Shown here in pieces: positions 26,703 to 36,410 of a DNA stretch of 64,000 bases. Numbering within the stretch: position 1 is the stretch's first letter; each line of letters begins with the position of its first letter. This DNA is from Paraburkholderia aspalathi. GTDB taxonomy: Bacteria > Pseudomonadota > Gammaproteobacteria > Burkholderiales > Burkholderiaceae. A model generated the notes under the pieces. It made no database searches. It was not told where the DNA came from and saw only the letters and a program-made list of their open reading frames with translations. A program made the translations under genes and the position numbers. Location of the stretch: assembly GCF_900116445.1 (NCBI RefSeq), contig NZ_FPBH01000002.1, positions 492,680 to 556,679 of the forward strand, given 5' to 3'.

Positions 26703-26744
26703 GGGGTTCTCCTCCTAAGTTGGCCATCAACCTTCAGCCGTGCG

Positions 26745-26804
26745 GGGAGCCTTGGGCGCTCCCTTTTCTTGATCCTGATTCTTGATCCTGATTCTTGATC
26801 CTGT
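26745..26804 (-). repeat. Intercistronic hairpin plus three 13-bp direct repeats
   Basis: Between the permease stop (26826) and the binding-protein start (26702) the unit TTCTTGATCCTGA is repeated three times at 26766-26804 (the last copy ends in T). It is flanked by a hairpin with GGGAGC (26745-26750) and GCTCCC (26758-26763) arms. The repeats are pure apart from the last base, so they may vary in number between strains. A role in mRNA stability that raises binding-protein yield is possible but not shown. Confidence 0.7.
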
Positions 26805-26825
26805 TTCGCGTAGCGTCCACCTTCG

Positions 26826-27851
26826 TCAGCTTTTCTTGCGCCGCAAAATGTCGGCGTAAACGGCGAGAATGATGATGAGGCCGGTCACCACGATCTGCCA
26901 TTCCTGTGCGACGGACATGATGCGCAGGCCGTTGGTCAGCACGCTCATGATGAACGCGCCGATGATCGTGCCCAGAATCGTGCCCGAACCACCGCTGAGC
27001 GACGTCCCGCCGATGACCACGGCGGCGATCGCTTCGAGTTCGTAACCTTGGCCTAGCGCCGGCTGCGCCGAATTCAGCCGCGAGGCGATCAGCAGCCCAG
27101 CGATGCCGCAAATGGCCCCAGCGAGGCCGTAAATGGCGATCTTCCACCGGTCGACATTCACGCCCGAAAGACGCACCGCTTCTTCATTGCTGCCGAGCGC
27201 AAACGTGTAGCGGCCAAGCGCCGTGCGATTGAGCGTGATCGAACTCACCACCGCAAGGAAAAACAGGATCAGGACCGCATTCGGAACCGGCAGGCTCGGC
27301 AGGAACGAGCCGATCAGCGAATCCTGGGAAATCATGTAGAAGTTTTCGGTGTCGGTGAAATAGATCGGCTTGTCTGCCGAGACGACGAGCGAAAGGCCTT
27401 TCAGCAGCAGCATCATGCCCAAGGTGGCAATGAACGGCGGTATTTTCATCTTCGCCGTGAGGGTGCCCGAAATAGTCCCGCAGATTGCGCCCGTCCCGAT
27501 CGCAGCCAGGACGCCGGTCCACATCGGCAAATGCCAATAGGTCAGAAACACGCCGCAAATCACGGCCGTGAAGGTCATCAAGGTGCCGACGGACAAATCG
27601 ATGCCGCCGGTGATGATGACGAACGTGCAGGCAATCGCCAGCACGCCGTTGACGGCGGTCGCCTGCAGAATCCCGAGCATGTTGTCCATCTGCATGAACG
27701 CAGGGGACGCGAAGCTGAAAAAGACCAGCAACAGGATCAGGCTCCCGAAGGCGAGCAGCTTTTGCAGAGCAGTCGGCGTGAAGACGCGGGCTCTGAGGCC
27801 GGACAACCGTCCCTCGTTAGCGAGCGTCGAAGTATCCGATGGCTGTGTCAT
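26826..27851 (-). CDS. Sugar ABC transporter permease (RbsC-like)
   Basis: This 341-residue protein has 8-10 hydrophobic segments and the RbsC/BPD_transp_2 signatures ITGGIDLSVGTLM and GQGYELEAIAAVVIGGTSLSGG (the EAA-like cytoplasmic loop). It forms the membrane channel of the importer with the ATPase at 27876-29387 and the binding protein at 25761-26702. It starts 24 bp after the ATPase stop, in the usual order for ribose-type systems. Confidence 0.93.
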   Translation of the reverse strand: MTQPSDTSTLANEGRLSGLRARVFTPTALQKLLAFGSLILLLVFFSFASPAFMQMDNMLGILQATAVNGVLAIACTFVIITGGIDLSVGTLMTFTAVICGVFLTYWHLPMWTGVLAAIGTGAICGTISGTLTAKMKIPPFIATLGMMLLLKGLSLVVSADKPIYFTDTENFYMISQDSLIGSFLPSLPVPNAVLILFFLAVVSSITLNRTALGRYTFALGSNEEAVRLSGVNVDRWKIAIYGLAGAICGIAGLLIASRLNSAQPALGQGYELEAIAAVVIGGTSLSGGSGTILGTIIGAFIMSVLTNGLRIMSVAQEWQIVVTGLIIILAVYADILRRKKS

Positions 27852-27875
27852 AAACTGGATCTCTCCTCTTCGGGC

Positions 27876-29387
27876 TCACGCCGCTTTTAAGGTTTCGCGC
27901 TGCGTCGCCAGTTGCATGATGCGCTCCTGCGTCGCCTCCGTGGCTGAAAGTTCGCCGGTAATGCGGCCCTCGCACATCACGACGATGCGGTCGCTCATGC
28001 GCAAAATCTCCGGCAGTTCCGACGAGATCATTACGATCGCCTTGCCTTCTCCGGCGAGCGAGCGCAGGAGTTTGTAAATTTCGCTCTTGGCGCCGACGTC
28101 GATGCCGCGCGTCGGCTCGTCGAAGAACAGCACGTCGCAGTCGCGTTCCAGCCATTTCGCAACGACGATTTTCTGCTGATTGCCGCCTGAGAGAAGCCGC
28201 ACCTCCTGCGTCGCGGAGGGCGTACGAATAGCGAGCAGATTGATGAAATGGGTGGCTGTCCGGCGGATTTCAGTGCGGCGCAAGAAAAAGTTGAACGACA
28301 GGAATTTGCGCAGGTTGGACATGACGATGTTCGATTCGACGTTCATGCCGGTCGCGAGACCGAAGCGCTTGCGGTCTTCCGAGAGATAACCGATGCCACG
28401 CGCCACCGCATCGCTCGGATTCCTGATCGTCGCCTTCACACCTTTCACGATGATTTCACCTGATTCGATCGGGTCGGCGCCGAACACAGCTCGGGCGACC
28501 TCGGTGCGGCCAGCGCCCATCAAGCCAGCAAAACCCAATATCTCGCCTTTGCGCAGTGTGAAGCTGACGTCTCTGACAAGCGGGCCGGCGTTCAGATTGT
28601 GGACTTCGAGCGCGACCTCGCCTGTGCCTGTCACGTTCACAGAAGGCGCGACGTCGGTCAAGGTGCGACCGACCATCATGCCGATGATCGCGTCGACGCT
28701 GGTGTCTTTCGCGGTGACGGTGGCCACATATTCCCCGTCACGCAACACGGTGACGCGGTCGGCGATCTGCTTCAGCTCGTCCATCTTATGGGAGATATAG
28801 ACGATGCCCACACCCCGGCTCTTCAACTCGCGAATGATGCGAAATAGCTCGGCGATCTCGGCGTCGTTGAGCGCCGAAGTCGGCTCATCCATGATCAGCA
28901 CGCGTGAGTCGAAGGACAAGGCCTTGGCGATTTCGACCATCTGCTGCTTCGCGACGGTGAGCGTGCTGACCACGGCGCGCGGGTCAATATTCACATGCAT
29001 GCGGGCGAGAATGTCGTGCGCCTGCGCATTGAGCTTGTCTTCGTCGAGGAACAGACCGAGGCGCCCACGCGGCTCGCGGCCGATGAACATATTCTGGGCG
29101 ACGGTCAGGTGATTCATCAGCTGGAGTTCCTGATGAATGATGCCGATGCCGAGAGCCTGCGCCTCGCGCGGACTCGAGAACTCGACCGGCTGACCGTCAT
29201 AGAGGATGTCGCCCGTATCCCGGGTGTAGACGCCGGCGAGGATTTTCATCAACGTCGACTTGCCGGCGCCGTTCTCGCCCATCAGCGCGTGGACTTCGCC
29301 CGCCATGAGTTCGAACTGGACTTCGTGAAGCGCCCGCACGCCGGGAAAGCGCTTGTTGAGCCTTGTAACGGAAATGAGCGGGATCAT
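27876..29387 (-). CDS. Sugar ABC transporter ATPase, two nucleotide domains (RbsA/AraG-like)
   Basis: The 503-residue protein holds two ABC domains. The first has Walker [13 protein letters not shown] and Walker [12 protein letters not shown]. The second has a degenerate nucleotide site ([13 protein letters not shown]) with signature LSGGNQQK and [11 protein letters not shown], as is normal for RbsA/AraG proteins. It powers carbohydrate uptake and is the first gene of the four-gene unit running down to 24291. The start [12 protein letters not shown] fits family N-termini; a good ribosome binding site is not visible. Confidence 0.93.
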   Translation of the reverse strand: MIPLISVTRLNKRFPGVRALHEVQFELMAGEVHALMGENGAGKSTLMKILAGVYTRDTGDILYDGQPVEFSSPREAQALGIGIIHQELQLMNHLTVAQNMFIGREPRGRLGLFLDEDKLNAQAHDILARMHVNIDPRAVVSTLTVAKQQMVEIAKALSFDSRVLIMDEPTSALNDAEIAELFRIIRELKSRGVGIVYISHKMDELKQIADRVTVLRDGEYVATVTAKDTSVDAIIGMMVGRTLTDVAPSVNVTGTGEVALEVHNLNAGPLVRDVSFTLRKGEILGFAGLMGAGRTEVARAVFGADPIESGEIIVKGVKATIRNPSDAVARGIGYLSEDRKRFGLATGMNVESNIVMSNLRKFLSFNFFLRRTEIRRTATHFINLLAIRTPSATQEVRLLSGGNQQKIVVAKWLERDCDVLFFDEPTRGIDVGAKSEIYKLLRSLAGEGKAIVMISSELPEILRMSDRIVVMCEGRITGELSATEATQERIMQLATQRETLKAA

Positions 29388-29653
29388 GGCGCGGATTGGA
29401 CGGCAATTCCGCGACCGCCGCTGGCCTCAATGCGGGGAGCGGGTCGAGAAAGCGCGGGAAGCCGCTGCGCCGGGCATTGCCGGGTATCGCGGCTGAAATC
29501 GTAACGAGAAGCCAGACACATTGCTGGGCCACCCAAACTGATGTGCCACGATTTTACGACGCTGAATGGCAACGGCTCAAGCGTAGGCATTCCCTAGTGT
29601 CGTGCGCACAGGTATCTCACGCCCGGTTCCCACTATGTGGTTTGCCGCTCGTT

Positions 29654-30616
29654 TCAGGCCGGTTCGGCGGTCTCCACGCCACGCAGACTCTGCTGCACGG
29701 GCGGCTGCTCATGGCTTACATGCCGCGCTGTTTCGAACAGTTCCGCGAGCCAGTTGACGAAGGTAAGTACGCGAGGCGGAGCGCGGCGATGACGCAGATA
29801 CGCGACCGATACCGGCAGCGCCGCGGGTCTGTGATGCGGCAGCACTTCACGCAGCCGCCCGGAGTCAAGATAGGGCTGGGCCAACGCCCGTGGCGGCTGG
29901 ATCAGTCCAAGTCCGCGCAGGCCGCATTCGAGGTACGCGTGCTCGTCACTCACCTGCACAAAGCCCCCAAGCGGCACGCTGACCGTGTCGCCTTCGACTT
30001 GAAAATCGAATTCCGCCGCACGCCCCGTTTGCGCGCTCACGTGGTTCACCGCGGCGTGACCGCTTAGCTCCTCGAACCGTTGCGGTGTGCCGTATCGCGC
30101 GAGATACAGCGGGCTCGCGCAGGTCACACGCTCGAGCGCGCCCAGTCGGCGAGCGGCGAGGCCTGCATCCGGTGGCTTTCCAGTCAGAATGCAGCAATCG
30201 ATCGCTTCGCCGGCCAGTTCGACCTGGCGGTTGCTGACGCCGAAGGTGAGCAGGATGTGCTCGAAGCGCGCGTGAAAATCGTCGAGCGCCGGAAACACGA
30301 TCGTGTTCGCGACGACCGCGGGCATCTCAACGCGCAGCCGTCCACGCGGCCGGTCGTCGGGATGCCGAAGGCTCGCCTCGATGTCGTCGATGTCGGCGAG
30401 AATCTGCACGCAACGCTCGTAATACGCGGCCCCCTCGGCAGTCAGACTGAGCCGGCGCGTGGTGCGCACGAGCAACTGGATGCCGAGCATAGCCTCGAGA
30501 CTCTGCACGAGTGTTGTCGCGCTTGCGCGCGGAATCCCGAGCGACTGCGCGGCGCGGGTAAAACTGTTGGCGTCGACGATGCGTACGAAGGTCTGCATCG
30601 CCATGATGCGATCCAT
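29654..30616 (-). CDS. LysR-family transcriptional regulator
   Basis: The protein has 320 residues: a winged helix at 1-60 (FVRIVDANSFTRAAQSLGIPRASATTLVQSLE), then a CrgA-type LysR substrate domain. The start at 30616 has AGGAGA upstream; the frame runs open to 30775 but that extension is basic and unconserved. The C-terminal 25 residues are an unconserved tail. The gene is 266 bp upstream of the sugar-transporter operon in the same direction, so control of that operon is possible but unproven. The 29388-29653 gap shows nothing clear. Confidence 0.9.
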   Translation of the reverse strand: MDRIMAMQTFVRIVDANSFTRAAQSLGIPRASATTLVQSLEAMLGIQLLVRTTRRLSLTAEGAAYYERCVQILADIDDIEASLRHPDDRPRGRLRVEMPAVVANTIVFPALDDFHARFEHILLTFGVSNRQVELAGEAIDCCILTGKPPDAGLAARRLGALERVTCASPLYLARYGTPQRFEELSGHAAVNHVSAQTGRAAEFDFQVEGDTVSVPLGGFVQVSDEHAYLECGLRGLGLIQPPRALAQPYLDSGRLREVLPHHRPAALPVSVAYLRHRRAPPRVLTFVNWLAELFETARHVSHEQPPVQQSLRGVETAEPA

Positions 30617-30814
30617 CACGAGCGTCTCTCCTATGGATGTCGAGGCGCTATGGAACACATCACCAGCCTCGTCCTTGTAGAGCACACTACTGCCGCGCAT
30701 CGAACGGTGTGAGTGACAAGTGTGGCGGGATTCAGTGTGTGGGCAATGAACCCGGTGACGACCCGTTGCGCGCAACGGGTCGCCGGCGCGATTGCCGATT
30801 GCCGATTTGCAGCC

Positions 30815-31456
30815 CTACGCTTCGGCGAGAATCTGCTGGATGACTTGCTCGAAGGTTTCCACGGGTTGTCCGCCGCTGACCAGATAGCGACCGTTGAAGA
30901 TGATCGCCGGCACGGACTGGATGCCCTTCGCCTGGTATTCCCGTTCTTCCGCGCGGACGTCGTCGGCATAGATTCCGCTGCGCAGCACCTCAGCTGCTTG
31001 CGCGGCGTCGAGCCCCACGGACTGGGCTGCTTCAACCAGGACTTCGTGATTGCTCGGGTCTTTACCCTCGGCGTGATAGGCCCGCAGCAGCGCCAGTTTG
31101 AGCGGCAACTGCTTGCCTTCGATACCGGCCCAATGCAGCAGGCGGTGCGCGTCGAAGGTGTTATAGACGTGCTCACGCGGGCCGAAAGTAAAACCAACGC
31201 TCGCCCCGCGCTCGCGGATCATGGCCTGGGTTTCCGCGATCTGCTCCGGGGTGCGTCCGTATTTCTTGCCGAGATAATCGACAATGGCCTCGCCGTCCGG
31301 CCCCATGTCCGGATTCAACTCGAAGGGATGGACGGTGACTTGAGCGTCGACCGTATCGCTCAAACGCGATAGTGCAAGCTCGAGTGACGACAGGCCGATG
31401 GCGCACCACGGGCATGCGATATCGGAGACAAAATCGATTGTTAGCTGTTGTTTCAT
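30815..31456 (-). CDS. FrnE-like DsbA-family oxidoreductase
   Basis: The 213-residue protein has a thioredoxin fold with an N-terminal CPWC active site (DFVSDIACPWCAIG) and an inserted helical domain, as in FrnE and 2-hydroxychromene-2-carboxylate isomerase relatives. It has no signal peptide, so it acts in the cytoplasm, probably in thiol-disulfide exchange during oxidative stress. VPAIIFNGRYLVSGGQPVE holds the cis-proline. AGGAAAG precedes the start at 31456; the frame open to 31585 is non-coding upstream. Confidence 0.9.
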   Translation of the reverse strand: MKQQLTIDFVSDIACPWCAIGLSSLELALSRLSDTVDAQVTVHPFELNPDMGPDGEAIVDYLGKKYGRTPEQIAETQAMIRERGASVGFTFGPREHVYNTFDAHRLLHWAGIEGKQLPLKLALLRAYHAEGKDPSNHEVLVEAAQSVGLDAAQAAEVLRSGIYADDVRAEEREYQAKGIQSVPAIIFNGRYLVSGGQPVETFEQVIQQILAEA

Positions 31457-31599
31457 TGCTTTCCTGACTGAAATAACCTGTGGCGCGGCCGCTTCGGTGC
31501 GACGCAAAAACGGCCCACAGGGTAGCCTAGCCTGAATCGCTGATTTCTGCAGGACCGCACTCCGGACGTACGCCGAAGCGCTCATCCACGGCGTGACCC

Positions 31600-32082
31600 T
31601 CAGTCCGGCATCCCGTTGTGGTCGCCGATCGTTCTGGTGGGCCAGTCCACCCAGCGGTCCGCGCGGGTCCGTTCGTACGCTTCGTTGACCGGATAACGAA
31701 TGCGGTTGTCGTCGCGTGGACGTTCACCGATCACCATCAGCCTGACTTCGTCCTTCGTATTGTTGATGAAGGTGTGGCAGATGCCCGTGCCTGACGGAAA
31801 CGCGACGGAATCGCCTTCAGCAATGGGGTGAAGCACACCGTCGATCCAGACATCGGGCTTGCCTTCGAGCACGTACACAAACTCCTGCTCGGTACTTTCG
31901 GCGTGCGGATATGACGTGCGCCGGCCGGGCAGAAGCCTCACGTGATGAATGCCAATGCGCGTGATGCCGAGTGCGGCGGAAAGCGGCGCGTCGAGCGCCA
32001 TTTTCTCGGTATCGCCGCGATAGGAATGCGCATCCGGTTCTTCCAGCTCAGTCCAGTGCTTGATGAAATCGGGTCGGCTCAT
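31600..32082 (-). CDS. Cupin-domain protein
   Basis: The protein has 160 residues. A single cupin barrel covers about residues 45-120, with metal-ligand-like residues in PHAESTEQEFVYVLEGKPDVWIDG and AEGDSVAFPSGTGICHTFIN. The C-terminal tail is rich in charged residues and Trp (RWVDWPTRTIGDHNG). AAGGAG precedes the start at 32082. It lies between the FrnE-like gene and the beta-lactamase on the same strand. No specific reaction can be assigned. Confidence 0.85.
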   Translation of the reverse strand: MSRPDFIKHWTELEEPDAHSYRGDTEKMALDAPLSAALGITRIGIHHVRLLPGRRTSYPHAESTEQEFVYVLEGKPDVWIDGVLHPIAEGDSVAFPSGTGICHTFINNTKDEVRLMVIGERPRDDNRIRYPVNEAYERTRADRWVDWPTRTIGDHNGMPD

Positions 32083-32130
32083 CGGGTGTTCTCCTTTGGG
32101 GGCTACGGTCGATAATAGCGCCTTACACAC

Positions 32131-33300
32131 TCATTGTTCGTCGTTGGCCAGCGACGTGAGAATCCGGTATGCGGCGGTCACCCGTTCATCAATGGGGAAG
32201 TTCTTGTTCGCGAGAATGACGATCGCCAACCGCTTTTGCGGAATGAATGCGACGTACGCGCCGAAGCCGTTAGTCGAGCCGGTTTTGTTGATCCAGACGT
32301 CTTCACGAGGCGGCTGCGGCGGCACGATTTCAGTGACCGGTGTTGCGTTGAAAATCATCGCCGACGAGTTTCCGTCCAGAAGCGTCTGCAATTTGGCGGG
32401 ATACGGATATTGTTCCCATATCAGATCCTGGGTCATGCCCTCTGCCTTGAAGTATCCGGTGTGCGTGTCCGTGATCGCGCGCTGGAGCTTCGGGTCCAAC
32501 TGGATCAGGTTCATGTTGGCTTCGACGAAACGAACCATGTCGGCAGCCGTAGTTTTCACACCGTAGGCCTCAGCGGACAACACTCCAGGCGCTACTCTGA
32601 TCGGCGCGCCGTCTTTCGTGTAGCCCTGAGCGTAGTCGCTCAACTTCTCCGCGGGAACGTTGATGTAGCTGCGCCTCATATCGAGTGCGGGAAACAGACG
32701 ATTTTCCATCAGCGCGCTGAAATCCTGCCCCATGCTCTTCGCCGTTATCAGACCGAGCGCGCCGATGCCGGGATTGGCATAAGTCCGATGGGTTCCCGGC
32801 GCATAGGTGGGCTGCCACTGCTTGAAATACTGCATCAGTTGATCGTCGTTGCGAATGCTGTCCGGCACCTGCAGCGGGAGTCCTCCGGGCGTGTGCGTGC
32901 CCAGATTGAGAAGACTGACCTTGCCGAATTCGCTATTGCGCAGGGACGGGAGGTACTTGCTCGACTGATCCGACAGAGACAGATAGCCGCTCACCTGCGC
33001 ATAGGACGCGAGCGTCGCCGTCAATGTCTTGCTGACGGAACCCAGTTCGAACAAAGTGTCGGAGGTAACCGGCGTTCTGGTTTTCGTCGACGCCAGGCCG
33101 TAGTTGAAGACGTAATGCCGGTCACCGTCGATGATGCCAATCGCCATGCCGGGAATACCATCGTTCGCCATAACTGGTTGTATGGCGTGGTCGACCGTAC
33201 GTTTGATTCTGTTTTGCTGATCGTCGGCCGCATGGCCGACGGTTGTGACAGCGCACGCGAAGAAGGTTGCTGCGATGAGGCTTATGGTTCTCAGATTCAT
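32131..33300 (-). CDS. ampC: Class C beta-lactamase
   Basis: The 389-residue protein has a signal peptide (about 24 residues, ending GHAADD) and all class C motifs: the nucleophile in ELGSVSK, the tyrosine in TYAN (YxN) and WINKTGS (KTG). The segments PGGLPLQVPD, YAPGTHRTYAN, LSAEAYGVKT and FIPQKRLAIVILANKNFP follow E. coli AmpC closely. It should be a periplasmic cephalosporinase. No divergent ampR lies next to it, which is the common arrangement in inducible systems, so its control is not the textbook one. The start at 33300 was chosen for the signal peptide; the frame extends to 33387. Confidence 0.93.
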   Translation of the reverse strand: MNLRTISLIAATFFACAVTTVGHAADDQQNRIKRTVDHAIQPVMANDGIPGMAIGIIDGDRHYVFNYGLASTKTRTPVTSDTLFELGSVSKTLTATLASYAQVSGYLSLSDQSSKYLPSLRNSEFGKVSLLNLGTHTPGGLPLQVPDSIRNDDQLMQYFKQWQPTYAPGTHRTYANPGIGALGLITAKSMGQDFSALMENRLFPALDMRRSYINVPAEKLSDYAQGYTKDGAPIRVAPGVLSAEAYGVKTTAADMVRFVEANMNLIQLDPKLQRAITDTHTGYFKAEGMTQDLIWEQYPYPAKLQTLLDGNSSAMIFNATPVTEIVPPQPPREDVWINKTGSTNGFGAYVAFIPQKRLAIVILANKNFPIDERVTAAYRILTSLANDEQ

Positions 33301-33563
33301 GTCCCTGATCGATCGGTTTTGCGTAGGTGGGTGACGGGCGTTGAAACGGGTCTGCCGGGGAAGGAGTATGCGTGCTCGCAGACTCATCGACTATCGACGA
33401 TATCTTGTCCGTAGCGAAAGAAAATCTTTCGCGTGGCACGCGATATCCCTCCACGGCTTACCCGTCATTCATCGCTTACGCATCAAACCGAACGATCGAA
33501 CAAAGGCATGCGGGCCGGACGGCAAGTGCAGATGAAACGACCGCCCTGCCCGTGCGCCGACGA

Positions 33564-34073
33564 TCAGTACGCGCCCATATAGTCGCGCTTGCCGATTTCA
33601 ACGCCGTTGTGGCGCAGAATCGCGTAGGCCGTTGTGACGTGGAAGAAAAACTGGGGCAGACCGTAGTTCTGCAAATAGGCGCTGCCGACCAGCTTCTTCT
33701 CTTTCGGCGTACCCGGGCGCAGGACGATTTCCTTGTTCTCGCTACCCTCGAACTGGGCGGCGTCGAGCGTGCCGAGGTGGGCCAACGCTTTGGCGATCAG
33801 CGCTTGCAGGTCGGCAAACGTCACTTCAGTGTCGGGCCACGACGGCACCTCCACGCCGGCCAGGCGCGAGCTGACGCCCTTGCTGAAATCCGCGGCGATC
33901 TGCACCTGACGCATCAAGGGAAACATGTCCGGGAACAGGCGCGCCTGCAGCAACGCGTTCGGCTCGATGTTCTTTTCGGTAGCATGCGCTTCGGCTTTCT
34001 TCAGCACCTCGGACAATGCCGTCAGCATTTGCTTGAAGACGGGAACGGATGCGCTGTAGATGGAACTGGTCAT
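33564..34073 (-). CDS. DUF1993 family protein
   Basis: The 169-residue protein matches DUF1993: SIYSASVPVFKQMLTALSEVL, LFPDMFPLMRQVQIAADF and the C-terminal LQNYGLPQFFFHVTTAYAILRHNGVEIGKRDY. The fold is a four-helix DinB-like bundle. The function is unknown; fungal and bacterial members are soluble. The start at 34073 gives the family N-terminus, while the frame runs to 34202. The 263 bp between this gene and the beta-lactamase show no gene. Confidence 0.88.
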   Translation of the reverse strand: MTSSIYSASVPVFKQMLTALSEVLKKAEAHATEKNIEPNALLQARLFPDMFPLMRQVQIAADFSKGVSSRLAGVEVPSWPDTEVTFADLQALIAKALAHLGTLDAAQFEGSENKEIVLRPGTPKEKKLVGSAYLQNYGLPQFFFHVTTAYAILRHNGVEIGKRDYMGAY

Positions 34074-34304
34074 GATCACTCTTTCGGTCGATGTTGGATG
34101 CCGGCGCGGAAGATGCCGCGCCGGCCGGTTGAATAGGCGGGGGAAGGTTACCACCGTCCAGCCGGAAGTGCGGGTCCACGCGCCTTCGGGGCTGAACAGC
34201 AATAACTGTCTCGCGTTGGCCGAGCTCGGCCCGATGCCCGGTGTGCGTTTCCCTTAGGTTGATCGATGAAAAGAACGTCGGCATTTTGACGCGCGCTTGC
34301 GCCC

Positions 34305-34354
34305 GTGAAAAATGAATGGTATTTTTTCATGAAATTTACCGCATAATTTTTCAC
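34305..34354. promoter_or_regulatory. Repeated ATTTTTCA sites upstream of the polyamine cluster
   Basis: Three copies of one motif lie just before the oxidase gene: GTGAAAAAT (34305-34313, inverted), ATTTTTTCATGA (34321-34332) and ATTTTTCAC (34346-34354). The first two form a spaced inverted repeat. The block is far more AT-rich than neighbouring DNA. The cupin-type regulator at 35670-36227 is the natural candidate to bind it. Confidence 0.5.
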
Positions 34355-34364
34355 GAGAGCCAAC

Positions 34365-35654
34365 ATGTTCGACCAGTCAGCCCAGCACGTCGCGAGCTAC
34401 TACGCACGCACCTATCCTGCCCCGATCCCTCTGCGGCCGGTGCTGGAAGAGCGTCTCGACACGGAAGTGCTGATCGTCGGCGCAGGGTTCAGCGGCCTGC
34501 ATACGGCGCTGCGTCTGGCTCTCGCGGGCAAGCGTGTCACGGTGCTCGAAGCCAGCCGGGTAGCCTGGGCGGCGTCCGGGCGCAACGGCGGCCAGGCCCT
34601 GCTCGGCTGGTCCTGCGACATGCCTCCGCTAGAGGCAGCGTTGGGTCTGGAACGTGCCCGCCAGCTGTGGGACAGCATGCGTTGGGCCGCCGGCGAGATA
34701 CGTGAACTGCCGGCGCGGCATGGCTTCGATGCGGACTACCGTGCGGGAAGTCTGTGGGCGGCGGTGCTGCCGCGCCGCACCGCCCTCCTCGAGCAGGCCC
34801 AACAGGAAGCCGAGGAAAAGTGGGGCTACGACAAGATGCGCTTCATCCCTCGCGAGGAAATGCCTCAATGGATAGCAAGCGAACGCTACCAGGCGGCGCT
34901 CTACGATCCCGAGGCAGGCCATCTGAATCCGCTGAAACTGGCCCAAGGCCTGGCCGCGGCGATCGAACAGGCCGGTGGACGCATCTTCGAGCAAAGCCAG
35001 GTGTTGGACTACCGCGAGACGCCTGGCGGTTTTGTCGCGCGCACCGATAAAGGCGAGGTGCGCGCGGATGTCCTGGTACTCGCCTGCAATGCCTATATCG
35101 ACCGGCTCGACCGCAAACTTTCCAGGCGCATGCTGCCCGTTGGCACCTATCAGGTGGCCACGTCGCCGCTGCGGCCGGAGGTGGCCTGTTCACTACTGCC
35201 ACGCAACAGCTGCGTGATCGACAACCAGTTCGTTCCCGACTACTTCCGCTTAAGTCCTGACAACCGCCTGCTGTTCGGCGGCGGCTGCACCTACGCGGGC
35301 GGCATTCCAAAGGATATTGCGGCGGCAACCCGGCCTTACCTGGAGCGCGCATTCCCGCAGCTGCGCGGAGTGGAACTCGAGTTTGCGTGGGGCGGGCATA
35401 TCGACATCAGCATGAAGCGCACGCCGGATATCGGTCGACAAGGTGAGCGCTACTGGTTGCAAGGCTATTCGGGGCACGGCGTGCTGCCTACGCTCGCCGC
35501 CGGCCGGGCGGTCGCAGACGCCATCCTCGGCGACGACGAATTGCTCGACCTATATCAGGCCATCGACAATCCGCCTTTTCCCGGCGGTGCGCTACTGGCC
35601 GCGCCGCTGGAGGTCATTGGCAAGACCTGGTATCGTCTGCGCGACAGAGTCTGA
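34365..35654 (+). CDS. Gamma-glutamylputrescine oxidase-like FAD enzyme (PuuB family)
   Basis: The 429-residue DAO-fold protein has the FAD motif VGAGFSGLHTALRL near residue 37 and ASGRNGGQALLGWSCDMP, a hallmark of PuuB-type oxidases, plus a C-terminal GYSGHGVLPTLAAG. PuuB oxidises gamma-glutamyl-putrescine in the Puu pathway, releasing ammonia and peroxide. The N-terminal 30 residues (SYYARTYPAPIPLRPVLEE) are also family-typical. Its neighbours are an XRE-cupin regulator and a glutamine-synthetase-like gene, which together make a recognisable polyamine-degradation unit. The start has only a weak ribosome binding site. Confidence 0.9.
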   Translation: MFDQSAQHVASYYARTYPAPIPLRPVLEERLDTEVLIVGAGFSGLHTALRLALAGKRVTVLEASRVAWAASGRNGGQALLGWSCDMPPLEAALGLERARQLWDSMRWAAGEIRELPARHGFDADYRAGSLWAAVLPRRTALLEQAQQEAEEKWGYDKMRFIPREEMPQWIASERYQAALYDPEAGHLNPLKLAQGLAAAIEQAGGRIFEQSQVLDYRETPGGFVARTDKGEVRADVLVLACNAYIDRLDRKLSRRMLPVGTYQVATSPLRPEVACSLLPRNSCVIDNQFVPDYFRLSPDNRLLFGGGCTYAGGIPKDIAAATRPYLERAFPQLRGVELEFAWGGHIDISMKRTPDIGRQGERYWLQGYSGHGVLPTLAAGRAVADAILGDDELLDLYQAIDNPPFPGGALLAAPLEVIGKTWYRLRDRV

Positions 35655-35669
35655 GCGAAGGGGCAGAAG

Positions 35670-36227
35670 ATGAACAAGCAGGAAGAAATCGAAGGTCTCG
35701 CAATACTGATTCGGGACCTGCGCAAGCATAAGAAGGTGACGTTGGGCGCGTTGGCGGAAAAGATCGGCCGCTCGGTGGGTTTCCTTTCCCAGATCGAGCG
35801 CGGCCTCTCACGTCCGACCGTGGGCGATCTGACCGCCATCGGCGAGGCGCTCGGCGTACCCACCACCTATTTTTATAGCCTGAGCAAGCCGCGTGCGTTG
35901 CCTTGGGTGACCCGGCCGGATGAACGCCGCACGCTGTATTACGCCGAGGGCGTGACTGACGTGCTCGTGTCGCCGAACATGTCAGCGGGTTTTTCGATGC
36001 TGGAAAGCCACCTGGCGCCGGGCGCCAGCAGCGGCGACAAACCGTTGAATGACAGCGACGAGCAAGGTGGCTTCGTGCTCGAAGGCGAGTTAACCATCTG
36101 GCTGGACGACGAAGAGCACCCGGCGACCCTCGGCCCTAACGACGGCTTCCAGGTGCCGGCGCACACGCGGTTTCGCTACGCCAATCTCTCCGACGAACCC
36201 ACGCGGGTACTTTGGGTGTTCACCTAG
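35670..36227 (+). CDS. XRE-family regulator with cupin domain (PuuR/PauR-like)
   Basis: The 185-residue protein has an XRE helix-turn-helix (residues about 13-66, GALAEKIGRSVGFLSQIERGLSRPTV) and a C-terminal cupin (about 105-182). PuuR of E. coli and PauR of Pseudomonas, repressors of putrescine catabolism, have this layout. It begins 15 bp after the oxidase stop with AAGGGG upstream, so it is co-transcribed. The predicted sites at 34305-34354 would let it control its own operon, with a polyamine as inducer. Confidence 0.9.
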   Translation: MNKQEEIEGLAILIRDLRKHKKVTLGALAEKIGRSVGFLSQIERGLSRPTVGDLTAIGEALGVPTTYFYSLSKPRALPWVTRPDERRTLYYAEGVTDVLVSPNMSAGFSMLESHLAPGASSGDKPLNDSDEQGGFVLEGELTIWLDDEEHPATLGPNDGFQVPAHTRFRYANLSDEPTRVLWVFT

Positions 36228-36410
36228 GATTCAGGCAGTACATGACGTAGCAGCGAACGCTGCGCTGAATGTCAATTCGGATGACTAATGGACGGCGCCG
36301 TGACTACCGCGTTCGTTTCTGCTATGTGGTCGACTTGCCTGTTTTTTTTCCACGGTAGCTTTTAACTGAAGCTCAATCATCGCGTCTTTTTGCGTGAGAA
36401 GGACAACAAC

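Noticed and set aside
26766..26804. Possible CRISPR-like repeats
   Set aside because: Units are directly adjacent, only 13 bp and three copies, without spacers.
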